From positions 124,001 to 188,000 of the forward strand of contig CAVVOI010000012.1 of assembly GCA_963749825.1 (NCBI GenBank): a DNA stretch of 64,000 nucleotides, in the 5' to 3' direction. The stretch is from UBA11865 sp963749825 (lineage in GTDB: Bacteria > Chloroflexota > Anaerolineae > Promineifilales > Promineifilaceae). The notes under the pieces were generated by a model. The model made no database searches. It saw nothing but the letters and a program-made list of their open reading frames with translations, and was not told the DNA's origin. Numbering within the stretch: position 1 is the stretch's first letter; every line of letters starts with the position of its first letter. Below, piece after piece: positions 43,421 through 52,036 of the stretch. Position numbers and translations under genes: made by a program.

Positions 43421-45232
43421 ATGAGGATATTCGTTAGAATCATCAGGCAAATTCGACTTTTTTGGCGCTCGATCCGTTTTGGTTGGTCTCGGGCCCGAAT
43501 CGCTGTCAGGAATAAAATCCGTGCGATCCGGAAAATCGAGCTGGAATATATAGTTATTCCCCTGAGTGGCTCGTTGCCGGAAAGAGCAAGTCCTCCACGC
43601 AGTTTCATTCAACGCCGCCTGCCCTTTCCACCCGAGCCGATGAGTATGCAGCTATTGAACAGTCGCTTGAAACTCATAGCCGATGCAAGCAATGTTAAAG
43701 GTGTTCTATTTGTCCTCCAGGGATTAACAGGAGGATCGGCAAAGTTTCAGAATCTCAGACGCTCCATCGAACGATTGCAGTCGGCAGGTAAGGAGTGCAT
43801 CGTATACACACCTTATCTGGACATGGGCCATTACTTCCTCGCCAGTGCGGCAGACCGGATAATTGTTCCTCCTAGCGCGACGTTCGATGCGCTCGGGCTC
43901 CATTCCGAGGCACTATTCTTGAAAGACGCTTTAGCACGAGTGGGAATAGAGGCTGATGTCGTGCAGATTTCCCCTTACAAAAGCGCATTTGATTCCTTCG
44001 ATAAATCCGATATCACGCCAGAGATGAAAGAACAACTTAATTGGTTGCTGGATGAAAGTTTCGATCTATTGACGGTCGGAATGGCGGCGGGCAGAAAAAT
44101 GGATCAAGCCAAAATCCAATCGTTGATCGATCAGGCGCCCCTGTCTGCCTCCCAAGCAAAGGTGGCTGGTTTAGTTGATGATGTTGCCTATGAAGATGCC
44201 CTTCCCTTTATCCTGGCCAAGGTACCTGATGATGATGGATCAAAGAAAAGCGCTGATATACCAGCCAAAGAAAAAGAGAAGCGGACAGTAAAACCTAAGG
44301 CAAAATTGATTACCTGGTCTCAGGCGGCCGGCATGTTAATGGAACGGCCACGCCGCCAGCATAGCAAGTACATTGGCGTTGTCAGTCTTGAAGGCTCCAT
44401 CCTTATGGGACCAAGCCGCAAGCCACCAATAAAATTACCGATCCCGCTTTTCGGTGGTACTACGGCAGGGGAAGAAACGCTGCTCCGGACGTTACGTGGT
44501 CTTGAAAAGAACAAGAAGCTGGCGGCATTGATCCTTCGCGTCGATTCTCCAGGCGGTTCCGCCCTAGCTTCCGATCTGATTTGGCACCAAATTCAACGAA
44601 TAGCCGCCAAAAAGCCAGTTCTCACTTACATGGGAAATGTGGCTGCTTCTGGCGGCTATTACGTTGGAGCGGCCGCAAATCACATCATGGCCCAGTCTTT
44701 GACTATTACCGGCTCGATTGGTGTAATCACTATGCATCTGAGTACGGCCGGCCTTTACGATAAACTTAACATCAATAGGGTAACACTTAACCGGGGCAAA
44801 CGATCCATGTTGTTCTCGGACGAACGCCCTCTTAACGAGGAAGAGTACCAGGCTTTGTGGGACAATATTGTGACGACCTATGATCAGTTCAAGAAAGTCG
44901 TTTCGAGCGGACGCGGCATCGATAAGGATGAACTCGATCCCATTTGCGAAGGTCGAGTCTGGACCGGCCGCCAGGCTCTGGATAAGAATCTAATTGACAG
45001 CCTGGGAGATTTCGAAGACGCCGTGGTAAAAGCGGTTGAATTAGCTAAGTTGCCAAGTGGGGAAAATTACCATATTCCGGTCTATGACGTCTTTTCCCGG
45101 GGCAACCAATATCTACTGCCGAAAGCACTAGAGCCAGCAGAAGAGTTGATCCAACTACTCTCAGCCGAGCGGATTCGTGAGTTAAATGGCCGGCCACTAT
45201 TATTAATGCCATTTGATATTCGATTCCACTAA
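43421..45232 (+). CDS. sppA: Signal peptide peptidase SppA, 67-kDa type
   Basis: 603 residues, a tandem S49 serine peptidase with a Ser/Lys dyad that cleaves remnant signal peptides and other membrane-associated peptides. The lysine is K187 in SPYKSAFDSF (N-terminal repeat) and the serine S410 in GNVAASGGYYVGAAA (C-terminal repeat), matching the two-domain E. coli-type arrangement. The TGSIGVI block follows. A charged linker rich in K and E occurs at 268-295. Unlike typical SppA, no clear membrane helix is seen in the first 45 residues; the segment is strongly basic and amphipathic. GGAGG lies just before the ATG. Stand-alone gene, 66 bases before queF. Confidence 0.88.
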   Translation: MRIFVRIIRQIRLFWRSIRFGWSRARIAVRNKIRAIRKIELEYIVIPLSGSLPERASPPRSFIQRRLPFPPEPMSMQLLNSRLKLIADASNVKGVLFVLQGLTGGSAKFQNLRRSIERLQSAGKECIVYTPYLDMGHYFLASAADRIIVPPSATFDALGLHSEALFLKDALARVGIEADVVQISPYKSAFDSFDKSDITPEMKEQLNWLLDESFDLLTVGMAAGRKMDQAKIQSLIDQAPLSASQAKVAGLVDDVAYEDALPFILAKVPDDDGSKKSADIPAKEKEKRTVKPKAKLITWSQAAGMLMERPRRQHSKYIGVVSLEGSILMGPSRKPPIKLPIPLFGGTTAGEETLLRTLRGLEKNKKLAALILRVDSPGGSALASDLIWHQIQRIAAKKPVLTYMGNVAASGGYYVGAAANHIMAQSLTITGSIGVITMHLSTAGLYDKLNINRVTLNRGKRSMLFSDERPLNEEEYQALWDNIVTTYDQFKKVVSSGRGIDKDELDPICEGRVWTGRQALDKNLIDSLGDFEDAVVKAVELAKLPSGENYHIPVYDVFSRGNQYLLPKALEPAEELIQLLSAERIRELNGRPLLLMPFDIRFH

Positions 45233-45298
45233 TTTGGCCATCACACGAGCAGATTCATCATGAAGATTATTCTGAAATCAACTCTTGGAGGATAATGA

Positions 45299-45739
45299 AT
45301 GCCTGAAAAAGAACAGACGGGAGGTCGAACACAAGCGGCAGACTTAGATGAATTAACAATGCTGGGACGAGGCACGACCCAACCGTCAAAGCAACTAGAA
45401 ACCTTCCCAAACCGCCACCCGGATCGGGATTATGTCGTCACTCTAATAAGTAATGAGTTTACCTGTGTCTGTCCGGCTACCAACCAGCCCGATTTCGCCG
45501 AGATAACGATTCGTTATATTCCCGATCAGCGGATTGTCGAATCAAAATCCCTCAAATTGTATCTGTGGTCTTATAGAAATGAGGGTGTTTTCCATGAACA
45601 TGTCACCAATGTAATTCTGGACGATTTAGTAGCTGCCTTGGAACCCCGTTGGTGTGAGGTGATTGCCGATTTTAGCGTTCGGGGCGGCATAGCTATCAGC
45701 GTTAGCGCTGAATACAATAAGCCACCAGCTGACAAATGA
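45299..45739 (+). CDS. queF: NADPH-dependent 7-cyano-7-deazaguanine reductase QueF (type I)
   Basis: 146 residues, the short single-domain (YkvM-like) form. QueF reduces preQ0 to preQ1 in queuosine biosynthesis. The nucleophilic cysteine is C58 in TCVCPATNQPDFAE with D65 as general acid. The QueF motif ESKSLKLYLWSYRNEG is at about 80-95, followed by the FHEH segment (His in the active site). A 40-residue variable lead precedes the core. Strong ribosome-binding site (TTGGAGGATA) before the ATG. No queC, queD or queE is nearby and no preQ1 riboswitch was seen in the 66-base gap upstream. Confidence 0.95.
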   Translation: MPEKEQTGGRTQAADLDELTMLGRGTTQPSKQLETFPNRHPDRDYVVTLISNEFTCVCPATNQPDFAEITIRYIPDQRIVESKSLKLYLWSYRNEGVFHEHVTNVILDDLVAALEPRWCEVIADFSVRGGIAISVSAEYNKPPADK

Positions 45740-45897
45740 ATCTAGCGCCCGACTTTCAGCGGTTAGAAACTGCTATTGTCAAAGAGGTTCTTACCCACTT
45801 TTCGAGATCGATTTCATTCATAAAATCCAAAAAATGATTCAACGGTCGCATTACAAGCGAAACTTTCCAATTACTCCAAAAGTAAGCGGCCGGACCA

Positions 45898-47511
45898 ATG
45901 GTCACGATTTCGGATACTTACGAGATGCAGGCTATTAAGGTTCAAGCGGACCGTCTTGTTTTCAAGGCCGTCAGGGAAAAAGTGGTTTTCCAAGTCTTGT
46001 TGGCTCTGATATTGGCTATCACCATCCTTACGACAGCCTCATTGTCGCCAGGTCATGCCAACAGTAAGTGGATAGAATCAGTCGATCCCTTCATCCTCGC
46101 TCAGGTAGCGGAGACAGGCGAAGCTGAATTTATACTCTACTTAAACGTACAAGCTGATTTAAGTGGAGCGAAAGCAATCGGCGACAAGGTTGCCCGGCGG
46201 GAATATGTTTATCGCCATCTACTGGAAGTCGCCAACCAGACACAGCCGGGAATAATCAGAATTCTAAAAGACCAGGCTATCGATTACCGGCCGTTCTGGA
46301 TATCGAATATGATCTGGGTGAAAGGAAACGCAGAACTATTGGCAGAGATGGCAATCCGCGCCGACATTGCGCACATTTATGCCAATCCATCGATAAAACA
46401 GAGCCTCCCCGATCAGAGTCTGTCCGGTACTAAACCAGAGAGCTCTCAGAGTGTTCCCTGGAATATCGTAATGGTGTCCGCACCTATCGTTTGGGATAAG
46501 GGCTATACTGGTCAGGGAGCGGTCATTGGCGGGCAAGATACGGGGTACGAATGGAATCACCCTGCTCTCATTAATCAATATCGTGGCACGACTGGTACCA
46601 GCGTCGATCACAACTACAATTGGCATGACGCCATACATGAAGACTCAAGCCGTTGCCCCCCTGATTCTAAATTGCCCTGTGACGGTCACGGGCATGGTAC
46701 TCACACCATGGGCACGATGGTTGGCGATGATGATCAAGGAAATCAAATTGGTATGGCTCCGGCTGCGAAATGGATTGGATGCCGCAATATGAATGATGCT
46801 GGAATCGGTTCACCGGCCTCTTATATTGAATGTTATCAATGGTTCGTCGCTCCAACTGACTTGGACGATGCCAACCCTGATCCTTCGAAGGGACCAGATG
46901 TCATTAATAATTCGTGGTCCTGTCCACCCGGCGAAGGCTGTACTTCAAATATTCTACTGGCCGTTGTCCAGAGTGTTAGAGCTGCTGGAATATTGACGGT
47001 TCATTCGGCCGGAAATCGAGGACCGACCTGCGGTTCGGTCGACTATCCGGCAGCTATCTATGATGAATCCTTTACTGTAGGAGCAACAACTAACACCGAT
47101 GTCATCTGGTCGGGCAGTAGTCGTGGCCCGGTAACAGTCGATGGCAGTAACCGTTTGAAACCAGATATTTCAGCCCCAGGCACAAGTATATACTCAAGCA
47201 TCTTGAATGGAGGCTTTGGCTATATGTCAGGAACGAGCATGGCTGCGCCCCACGTTGCCGGAGTGGCAGCCTTGCTAATTTCGGCCTACCCCCAGATAGC
47301 TGGCCAGGTCGATTTACTCGAAGAAATCATGAATTCCTCAGCCTTGCCAAAATTTAGCTCCCAAAACTGTGGAGGCATCCAGGGAACGGTTCAACCCAAC
47401 AATACTTACGGATTTGGTCGAATCGATGCATTATCTGCTCTGAACCGGTTGATGCCTCCGGATCCGGCATCATATTTTCCCGCCGTGTTGATGGCCCAAG
47501 AATCGTCTTAG
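45898..47511 (+). CDS. Secreted subtilisin-like S8 serine peptidase
   Basis: 537 residues. One hydrophobic segment at 29-50 after a basic lead serves as signal peptide or anchor (cleavage plausible after PGHA). Residues 55-170 form an inhibitor-type propeptide. The catalytic triad is D214 (GGQDTGYEWNHPA), H266 (DGHGHGTHTMG) and S447 (MSGTSMAAPHVAG), with oxyanion Asn N338/N339 in INNSW. Several cysteines (C253, C261, C342, C348, C378) may form disulfides, as expected for an exported enzyme. The last residues read YFPAVLMAQESS, with a short aromatic-Pro-hydrophobic motif after a Pro-rich spacer. The start is the first ATG in frame; no Shine-Dalgarno is evident. Upstream 158 bases show nothing clear. 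Confidence 0.9.
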   Translation: MVTISDTYEMQAIKVQADRLVFKAVREKVVFQVLLALILAITILTTASLSPGHANSKWIESVDPFILAQVAETGEAEFILYLNVQADLSGAKAIGDKVARREYVYRHLLEVANQTQPGIIRILKDQAIDYRPFWISNMIWVKGNAELLAEMAIRADIAHIYANPSIKQSLPDQSLSGTKPESSQSVPWNIVMVSAPIVWDKGYTGQGAVIGGQDTGYEWNHPALINQYRGTTGTSVDHNYNWHDAIHEDSSRCPPDSKLPCDGHGHGTHTMGTMVGDDDQGNQIGMAPAAKWIGCRNMNDAGIGSPASYIECYQWFVAPTDLDDANPDPSKGPDVINNSWSCPPGEGCTSNILLAVVQSVRAAGILTVHSAGNRGPTCGSVDYPAAIYDESFTVGATTNTDVIWSGSSRGPVTVDGSNRLKPDISAPGTSIYSSILNGGFGYMSGTSMAAPHVAGVAALLISAYPQIAGQVDLLEEIMNSSALPKFSSQNCGGIQGTVQPNNTYGFGRIDALSALNRLMPPDPASYFPAVLMAQESS

Positions 47512-47536
47512 CACTTTACATTAGTCAGGATTTTGT

Positions 47537-48319
47537 ATGAATTGTGTCGTGATGGCCGGAGGCAGGCCAGAATCACATGAATCACTGTTTACCTTAACGA
47601 TGGGTGGGCCAAAGGCTTGCCTAGAGATAGGCAAAAAGAGCGTCTTGGAGTGGGTGATCGCCGCTTTGCAGGAAGCCCCAAGCATCGAAAAAATACTGGT
47701 GGTCGGCCTGGATGAACAGGCAGACCTGACTTTCCAGAAGCCGGTCCAGTGGCTCCCGGCAAAAGATAGTCTCATCGCCAACGGCTTAGCAGCCGTAGAC
47801 TGGATCCAGCAAAACTGGGTTGAAGAATCTCCTGTACTTTTTTGCGGAGGAGATATTCCAGCGATAAATGGAACGATTGTCGAAAGATTCATCGAGGAGT
47901 GCCAACCGTTCGACAAGGCTATCTATTATCCGATGGTGCGGCAAGAAGACATGGAACGCCGATTTCCGGGCTCTCAGAGGACATTCGTACGGTTTTCGGG
48001 TCAAAGTCTGGCTGGAGGAGATATGATCATCGCCCGGCCGGAGTTGGTGCAGGAAAATCGCGAATTATTGGACTCCTTGGTTCAAGGACGGAAACATGCC
48101 TGGAAAATAGCCAGAATGATCGGACCCCTAACGCTCGTTCGTTTTTTATTAAGACGGCTCAGCATCGATGATGTTGAAGAAACAGCCGCTCGCCTGTTAG
48201 GTCAACCAGTAGAAGTCGTCCTTTCCCATGATGCTGAACTTGCAATGGATCTGGATAAACCAGAACATTTCGCGATTCTTCGCGCAGAATTGGAGCCGAG
48301 CGAGCCAAGCCACCAGTAG
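47537..48319 (+). CDS. MobA-like nucleotidyltransferase family protein
   Basis: 260 residues. The N-terminal GT-A-type nucleotide-binding fold starts NCVVMAGGRP, continues with GGPKACLEIGKKSVLEWVI (G-x-K-x-L motif for the nucleotide) and the metal aspartate in LFCGGDIPAI. After about residue 120 it departs from MobA itself. The C-terminal part (KIARMIGPLTLVRFLLRRLSIDDVEETAARLLG) resembles a subgroup of uncharacterised NTP transferases in which the polypeptide ends in a short alpha/beta segment with AMDLDKPEHF. The exact substrate is unknown: a sugar phosphate or molybdopterin-like acceptor is possible. It starts 25 bases after the peptidase gene. Confidence 0.7.
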   Translation: MNCVVMAGGRPESHESLFTLTMGGPKACLEIGKKSVLEWVIAALQEAPSIEKILVVGLDEQADLTFQKPVQWLPAKDSLIANGLAAVDWIQQNWVEESPVLFCGGDIPAINGTIVERFIEECQPFDKAIYYPMVRQEDMERRFPGSQRTFVRFSGQSLAGGDMIIARPELVQENRELLDSLVQGRKHAWKIARMIGPLTLVRFLLRRLSIDDVEETAARLLGQPVEVVLSHDAELAMDLDKPEHFAILRAELEPSEPSHQ

Positions 48320-48329
48320 AATGACCATT

Positions 48330-48485
48330 TACTCTGTGCTATACTAGCCCCGGTCTGGTTGACCAGGAGGAGATTCAGCTGTGGGTTTTCTTGACCAAAC
48401 TTAGCCCCAGACATTGACTCCCCAAACTTTGTGTTGCAATAATCGGTGTTGGTGCTATCGCCGTTCTTGAATATGACGAATACGT
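48330..48485 (+). other. Leader region upstream of the AlaX-type gene with seven-codon reading frame
   Basis: A TATACT box with a TG two bases ahead (extended -10, 48340-48345) is followed by AGGAGG (48365-48370). GTG at 48381 then opens a seven-codon frame that stops at 48404. No longer product is restored by a one-base change. No T-box or other riboswitch landmarks are seen. A CTGGT/ACCAG hairpin lies next to the AGGAGG. Confidence 0.35.
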
Positions 48486-49727
48486 ATGACCATACGCTTA
48501 TACTATGACGACTCTTATTGCCGGACATTCCAAGCGAGGATTGTCGATGGCTTTTCCGATGATAACCGGCCGGCAATTATTTTAGATCGCACCTGTTTCT
48601 ATCCGACTTCGGGAGGCCAGCCATTTGATACTGGCACGATTGACGGCGTTCCAGTGATAGACGTCTTTGTTCGTGAGAAAGACCATGAAATCGTACATGT
48701 ATTGGCAGGCGAAGTCACAGCTTCGTCGGTAGAAGGCTCAATAGAATGGCCTCGTCGATTCGATCACATGCAGCAACATTCGGGACAGCACATCTTATCA
48801 CAGGCCTTTATCCAGGTTACCGGTTGGCCGACGGTCAGCTTTCACCTGGGAATCGACAACTGCACGATAGATTTGGCAACAACGGGAGTGAAAAAAGATC
48901 AGCTTGTTTCGGCTGAATTGTTGGCAAACCGAATCATTTGGGAGAATCGGTCGATTCAAAGCCGGGTGGTAGATCAACTATCAATCGAAGCTTTAGATCT
49001 TCGGAAAGCACCAGACATAGATGGCGACCAATATCGATTAGTCGATATTGCTGATTTTGATTTATGTGCTTGTGGCGGCACCCATGTCTCGAGAACAGGC
49101 GAAATCGGCCTGATAAAGATAATCAAAGTCGAACAACGGGGTCCAAACACTCGAGTTGAATTCCATTGCGGGCAACGAGCTCTGAACGATTATGGATACA
49201 AGAATGAGATACTAAATAATCTTTCAAGTGAGTTGACAACTGGATATTCCGAAATTGAACATTCCGTCAACCGGATACGTGAAGAGGCTAAAATTACCCG
49301 TCAGCAATTGAAAAAGCAGAGTAAGAAGTTGGTCGAATACGAAGCCCAGCAGCTACTTAATGAGATGGCCGAAACAGATAAAATCAGGATTGTTTGCCTA
49401 GCTTATGTTGACCGGAGTCCAGACGAGATAAGATTGTTGGCAAACAAGATCGCACAGAGCGATGGCAATGTCGCCCTCCTCGGTTTGGCGGGTTCCAAAA
49501 GTCAGATCGTATTTGCCTGTTCTCGAAATCTTCCTATCGAAATGAACAGGATATTAAACCAGACGTTACCTTACCTTGGAGAAGCAACAGGAGGAGGTTC
49601 GGCAACTTTTGCTCAAGGTGGCGGGCCGGAGATTACACAAAAAGAAATGCGAAAGGCCCTGGACAAGGCCTATGAACTCGTAAAGATATCGCTGAATATC
49701 AACGGCCTAGTTGATGAAACAGTCTAG
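48486..49727 (+). CDS. AlaX-type alanyl-tRNA editing protein with DHHA1 domain
   Basis: 413 residues. The first about 235 residues are the alanyl-tRNA synthetase editing domain, used to remove serine or glycine from mischarged tRNA-Ala. RTCFYPTSGGQPFDTG is the upstream block. The zinc ligands are H98 and H102 (HMQQHSGQHIL) and C196 and H200 (CACGGTH). The rest (about 250-340, helical, rich in K and E) is a linker, then a DHHA1-like domain begins (KIRIVCLAYVDRSPDEIRLLANKIA, and GGSATFAQGGGPEITQ). No aminoacylation domain is present, so it is a stand-alone editing factor of the longer AlaX kind. It begins after an AT-poor leader without clear Shine-Dalgarno. Confidence 0.88.
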   Translation: MTIRLYYDDSYCRTFQARIVDGFSDDNRPAIILDRTCFYPTSGGQPFDTGTIDGVPVIDVFVREKDHEIVHVLAGEVTASSVEGSIEWPRRFDHMQQHSGQHILSQAFIQVTGWPTVSFHLGIDNCTIDLATTGVKKDQLVSAELLANRIIWENRSIQSRVVDQLSIEALDLRKAPDIDGDQYRLVDIADFDLCACGGTHVSRTGEIGLIKIIKVEQRGPNTRVEFHCGQRALNDYGYKNEILNNLSSELTTGYSEIEHSVNRIREEAKITRQQLKKQSKKLVEYEAQQLLNEMAETDKIRIVCLAYVDRSPDEIRLLANKIAQSDGNVALLGLAGSKSQIVFACSRNLPIEMNRILNQTLPYLGEATGGGSATFAQGGGPEITQKEMRKALDKAYELVKISLNINGLVDETV

Positions 49728-49800
49728 AAACCTTGGCGATTAATGGCTAGACAATGTGTAAATCTACTAAGAGCTGTATCGGGTGGAAGAGTGATCTGAG

Positions 49801-50700
49801 ATGCAGGAAATTGTCGACGGTATTTTTATTGAAACAGAATATGAAGGCGTCAATGTCGGTGCAATCGTAACCGACGAAGGTCTGGTTTGTATCGATACGC
49901 CATCTTATCCTCGGGACGCGCGCGACTGGGTCATGGGGCTGGAGCGATTGCACGTAAAACCCATCCGATTCTTGATTTTGACTGACGCTAATGGCGATAG
50001 AATACTCAATACACGCTGGTTCAACGCATCAATCATCGCTCAGCAGGACGTGGCCGAAAAGTTGCTGAGCTACGAAAAACGATATCCCGTATCATTTATG
50101 GAAAGCCTTAGCCAACGGAACCCAAAACAAGGCCGAGAGTTAACGAATAGTCCTGTAGAACAAGTAGCAATCAGCTTCGACGAGGACCTGACGATACTCA
50201 CACAACAAAATAAGATCGTTGTGAAGCATAAACCAGGCCCAACTTCAGGTAATACCTGGGTTTATGTGCCAGATAAAAAGGTATTGTTTACTGGGGATGG
50301 GATCGCCAACGGAACCCCTCCATACCTTGCTGACATGTGTCTGTGGACTTGGTTAGATACCCTCAGTCACTTCGATACGGATGAGTTACCGGTGAATGTC
50401 ATAGTCCCAGGTCGCGGTGAAATAGGCGATGAAAAACTCATAGGCCAAATGCAGGATTTTCTATCCCACATCCAAAACAGGATCGGTCAGATCGTTGATG
50501 ATGGGGAAACGCAATCGGCGATCGATCGTGTTGCGGACTCACTTTTAGATGAATTCCCCATTGCTTCACTACCTGAGGAATGGGTGCGCTGGCAATATCT
50601 TCAGGGTTTGAACCGAGTTTATGATAAATTAGCTGGAAACGATGAAATTGCAGCCGTTGGGAAGGTTTCCTCAACGGCTGCAGGTTCTGCTCAAAAATGA
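49801..50700 (+). CDS. MBL-fold protein with degenerate metal site
   Basis: 299 residues with the metallo-beta-lactamase fold: GIFIETEYEGVNVGAIVTDEGLVCIDTPS at the start, and VLFTGDGIANG (164-168, D166). The metal motif, normally H-x-H-x-D-H, reads T61-D-A-N-G-D-R67. The second histidine block (normally GHT) reads PGPTSGN (P147 in place of His), and the last one (normally PGHG) reads PGRGE (R205). Only D66 and D166 of the usual set remain. Zinc hydrolase activity is therefore doubtful and a binding or structural role is more likely. It precedes the Crp/Fnr regulator by 26 bases on the same strand and GGAAGAG precedes the ATG. Confidence 0.8.
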   Translation: MQEIVDGIFIETEYEGVNVGAIVTDEGLVCIDTPSYPRDARDWVMGLERLHVKPIRFLILTDANGDRILNTRWFNASIIAQQDVAEKLLSYEKRYPVSFMESLSQRNPKQGRELTNSPVEQVAISFDEDLTILTQQNKIVVKHKPGPTSGNTWVYVPDKKVLFTGDGIANGTPPYLADMCLWTWLDTLSHFDTDELPVNVIVPGRGEIGDEKLIGQMQDFLSHIQNRIGQIVDDGETQSAIDRVADSLLDEFPIASLPEEWVRWQYLQGLNRVYDKLAGNDEIAAVGKVSSTAAGSAQK

Positions 50701-50726
50701 GCCTGGCCAAAATGGAGTGATCGAAG

Positions 50727-51434
50727 ATGACATCCGCGACACATACGGCTGCTGAAGCGCTCAAGAGTGTTCCGTTTTTTTCTAATCTTAGTAGGGATGA
50801 TGTAGGAGCGCTGGCAAATCGGCTGATCATCCGGCGATTTGGAACCGATCAAATTATATTTCATTTAGGTGATCCGGCCGGACTTCTTTACATAATTACG
50901 GATGGTAAAATAAAGATTTCGCATTCTTCGGCCGATGGTCAGGAAGCTGTGCTTGCGATCTTGGGCGCGGGCGATTTCTTTGGCGAATTGGCTTTGCTTG
51001 ATGATTCACCTCGCTCTGCTACTGCAGAGGCAATTGAATCCACTGAAACACTGACTCTGCATCGGGATGATTTTTTGAGTTTCTTAGACAGCAATCCCGC
51101 CTTCGCTCGTCACGTTCTGAATATTTTAGCTCGGAGAATCCGCCATCTTAATAATCAGATTAGCGATATCTTTTTCCTGGATTTGCCTGCTCGTCTAGCT
51201 CGAACCTTGTTGTTGCTCGGCGAGCAACATGGCCGCTCTGGAGGAAAAGGTATCATCATCGATCTGTCACTAACACAGACCGATTTAGCTGAAATGACCG
51301 GTGCGACCAGGGTCAGCATCAACAAAGCTTTAGGCCGATTTCGTAGGTCTGGCTGGGTTCTTGTACAGGGTAGACAGTTAACCATCCTAGATCAGGAAGC
51401 CTTAGAGCGACTTATTGAGATTTCGGGTGGATAA
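50727..51434 (+). CDS. Crp/Fnr family transcriptional regulator
   Basis: 235 residues. An N-terminal cNMP-binding fold (about 12-125) includes HLGDPAGLLYIITDG and the phosphate-cassette region DFFGELALLDDSPRSATAEA, with G-E-L and R-S-A-T as in cAMP-binding CRP proteins. A long dimerisation helix follows (FARHVLNILARRIRHLNNQI), and then a winged helix-turn-helix (LTQTDLAEMTGATRVSINKALGRFRRSG, about 185-212). There are no N-terminal cysteines for an FNR-type cluster. Cyclic-nucleotide binding is plausible; ligand and targets are unknown. It is 26 bases after the MBL-fold gene, with GGAG before its ATG. Located 54 bases upstream of the phosphoribosyltransferase gene, so the three may be one unit. 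Confidence 0.87.
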   Translation: MTSATHTAAEALKSVPFFSNLSRDDVGALANRLIIRRFGTDQIIFHLGDPAGLLYIITDGKIKISHSSADGQEAVLAILGAGDFFGELALLDDSPRSATAEAIESTETLTLHRDDFLSFLDSNPAFARHVLNILARRIRHLNNQISDIFFLDLPARLARTLLLLGEQHGRSGGKGIIIDLSLTQTDLAEMTGATRVSINKALGRFRRSGWVLVQGRQLTILDQEALERLIEISGG

Positions 51435-51487
51435 TTTAAGAGTTTGCTATCCTTATTGTGGTCACCTCCAAAGGAGTCCTTATCACC

Positions 51488-52036
51488 ATGGCTGATCGAG
51501 AAGCCCACACAGTCAACGTAGCCGGTTTAACCCGTCAATTCCCACTTTTCGAAGTCGCGCCGGGGGTTAAGATTGCTGTTTTCAATATGCTAGGCGACAC
51601 ATACGTCGTCAAAGCAGCGGCTACAGCCCTTGCCGAGCGCCTGAAAGAGGTTCCTGCGGAAGTCTTGGTGACGGCCGAAGCGAAGAGCATTCCGCTTATT
51701 TATGAGATGAGCGCCCTGATGGGCTTGCCATATGTGGTGTTGCGAAAAACGTATAAAAGCTATATGGGTGAGGCTCTGGTCGCTGAAACTGTATCGATTA
51801 CAACGGGGAAAAAGCAACAACTTTTCTTGGATGAGAAAGACCAAAGGCTTATTGGGAATAAGCAAGTCATTATCGTTGACGACGTTGTCAGCACCGGCAG
51901 TACGCTTAAAGGAATGAAAGAGTTAGTCGCCAAAGCTGATGGTCGGATCAGCAAAATTGCCGCTGTCTTCACAGAGGGGAATGCTGATTGGTCTGAGGTC
52001 GTTGCCTTGGGCAATTTGCCTGTATTTTTTGAATGA
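51488..52036 (+). CDS. Phosphoribosyltransferase-family protein
   Basis: 182 residues from the ATG at 51488; a GTG ten codons upstream is also open, but AAAGGAG sits between the two and favours 51488. It belongs to the type I phosphoribosyltransferases related to adenine/xanthine PRTs. The PRPP loop is QVIIVDDVVSTGSTLKGM (122-139), where D-D-x-x-x-T-G-S-T matches the motif. Earlier blocks are VLVTAEAKSIPLIYEM and LPYVVLRKTYKSYM (the flexible-loop position). Base specificity cannot be told; Apt-like is likeliest. Its stop codon overlaps the next gene's start (ATGA), which suggests coupled translation with HyuB. Confidence 0.8.
   Translation: MADREAHTVNVAGLTRQFPLFEVAPGVKIAVFNMLGDTYVVKAAATALAERLKEVPAEVLVTAEAKSIPLIYEMSALMGLPYVVLRKTYKSYMGEALVAETVSITTGKKQQLFLDEKDQRLIGNKQVIIVDDVVSTGSTLKGMKELVAKADGRISKIAAVFTEGNADWSEVVALGNLPVFFE

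Noticed and set aside
45233..45298. Possible preQ1 riboswitch before queF
   Set aside because: The gap is only 66 bases and shows none of the preQ1 aptamer landmarks; it has a normal ribosome-binding site instead.
48361..48420. Frameshifted small gene before the AlaX-type gene
   Set aside because: Dropping or adding one base in the short frame does not yield a longer product in either other frame.
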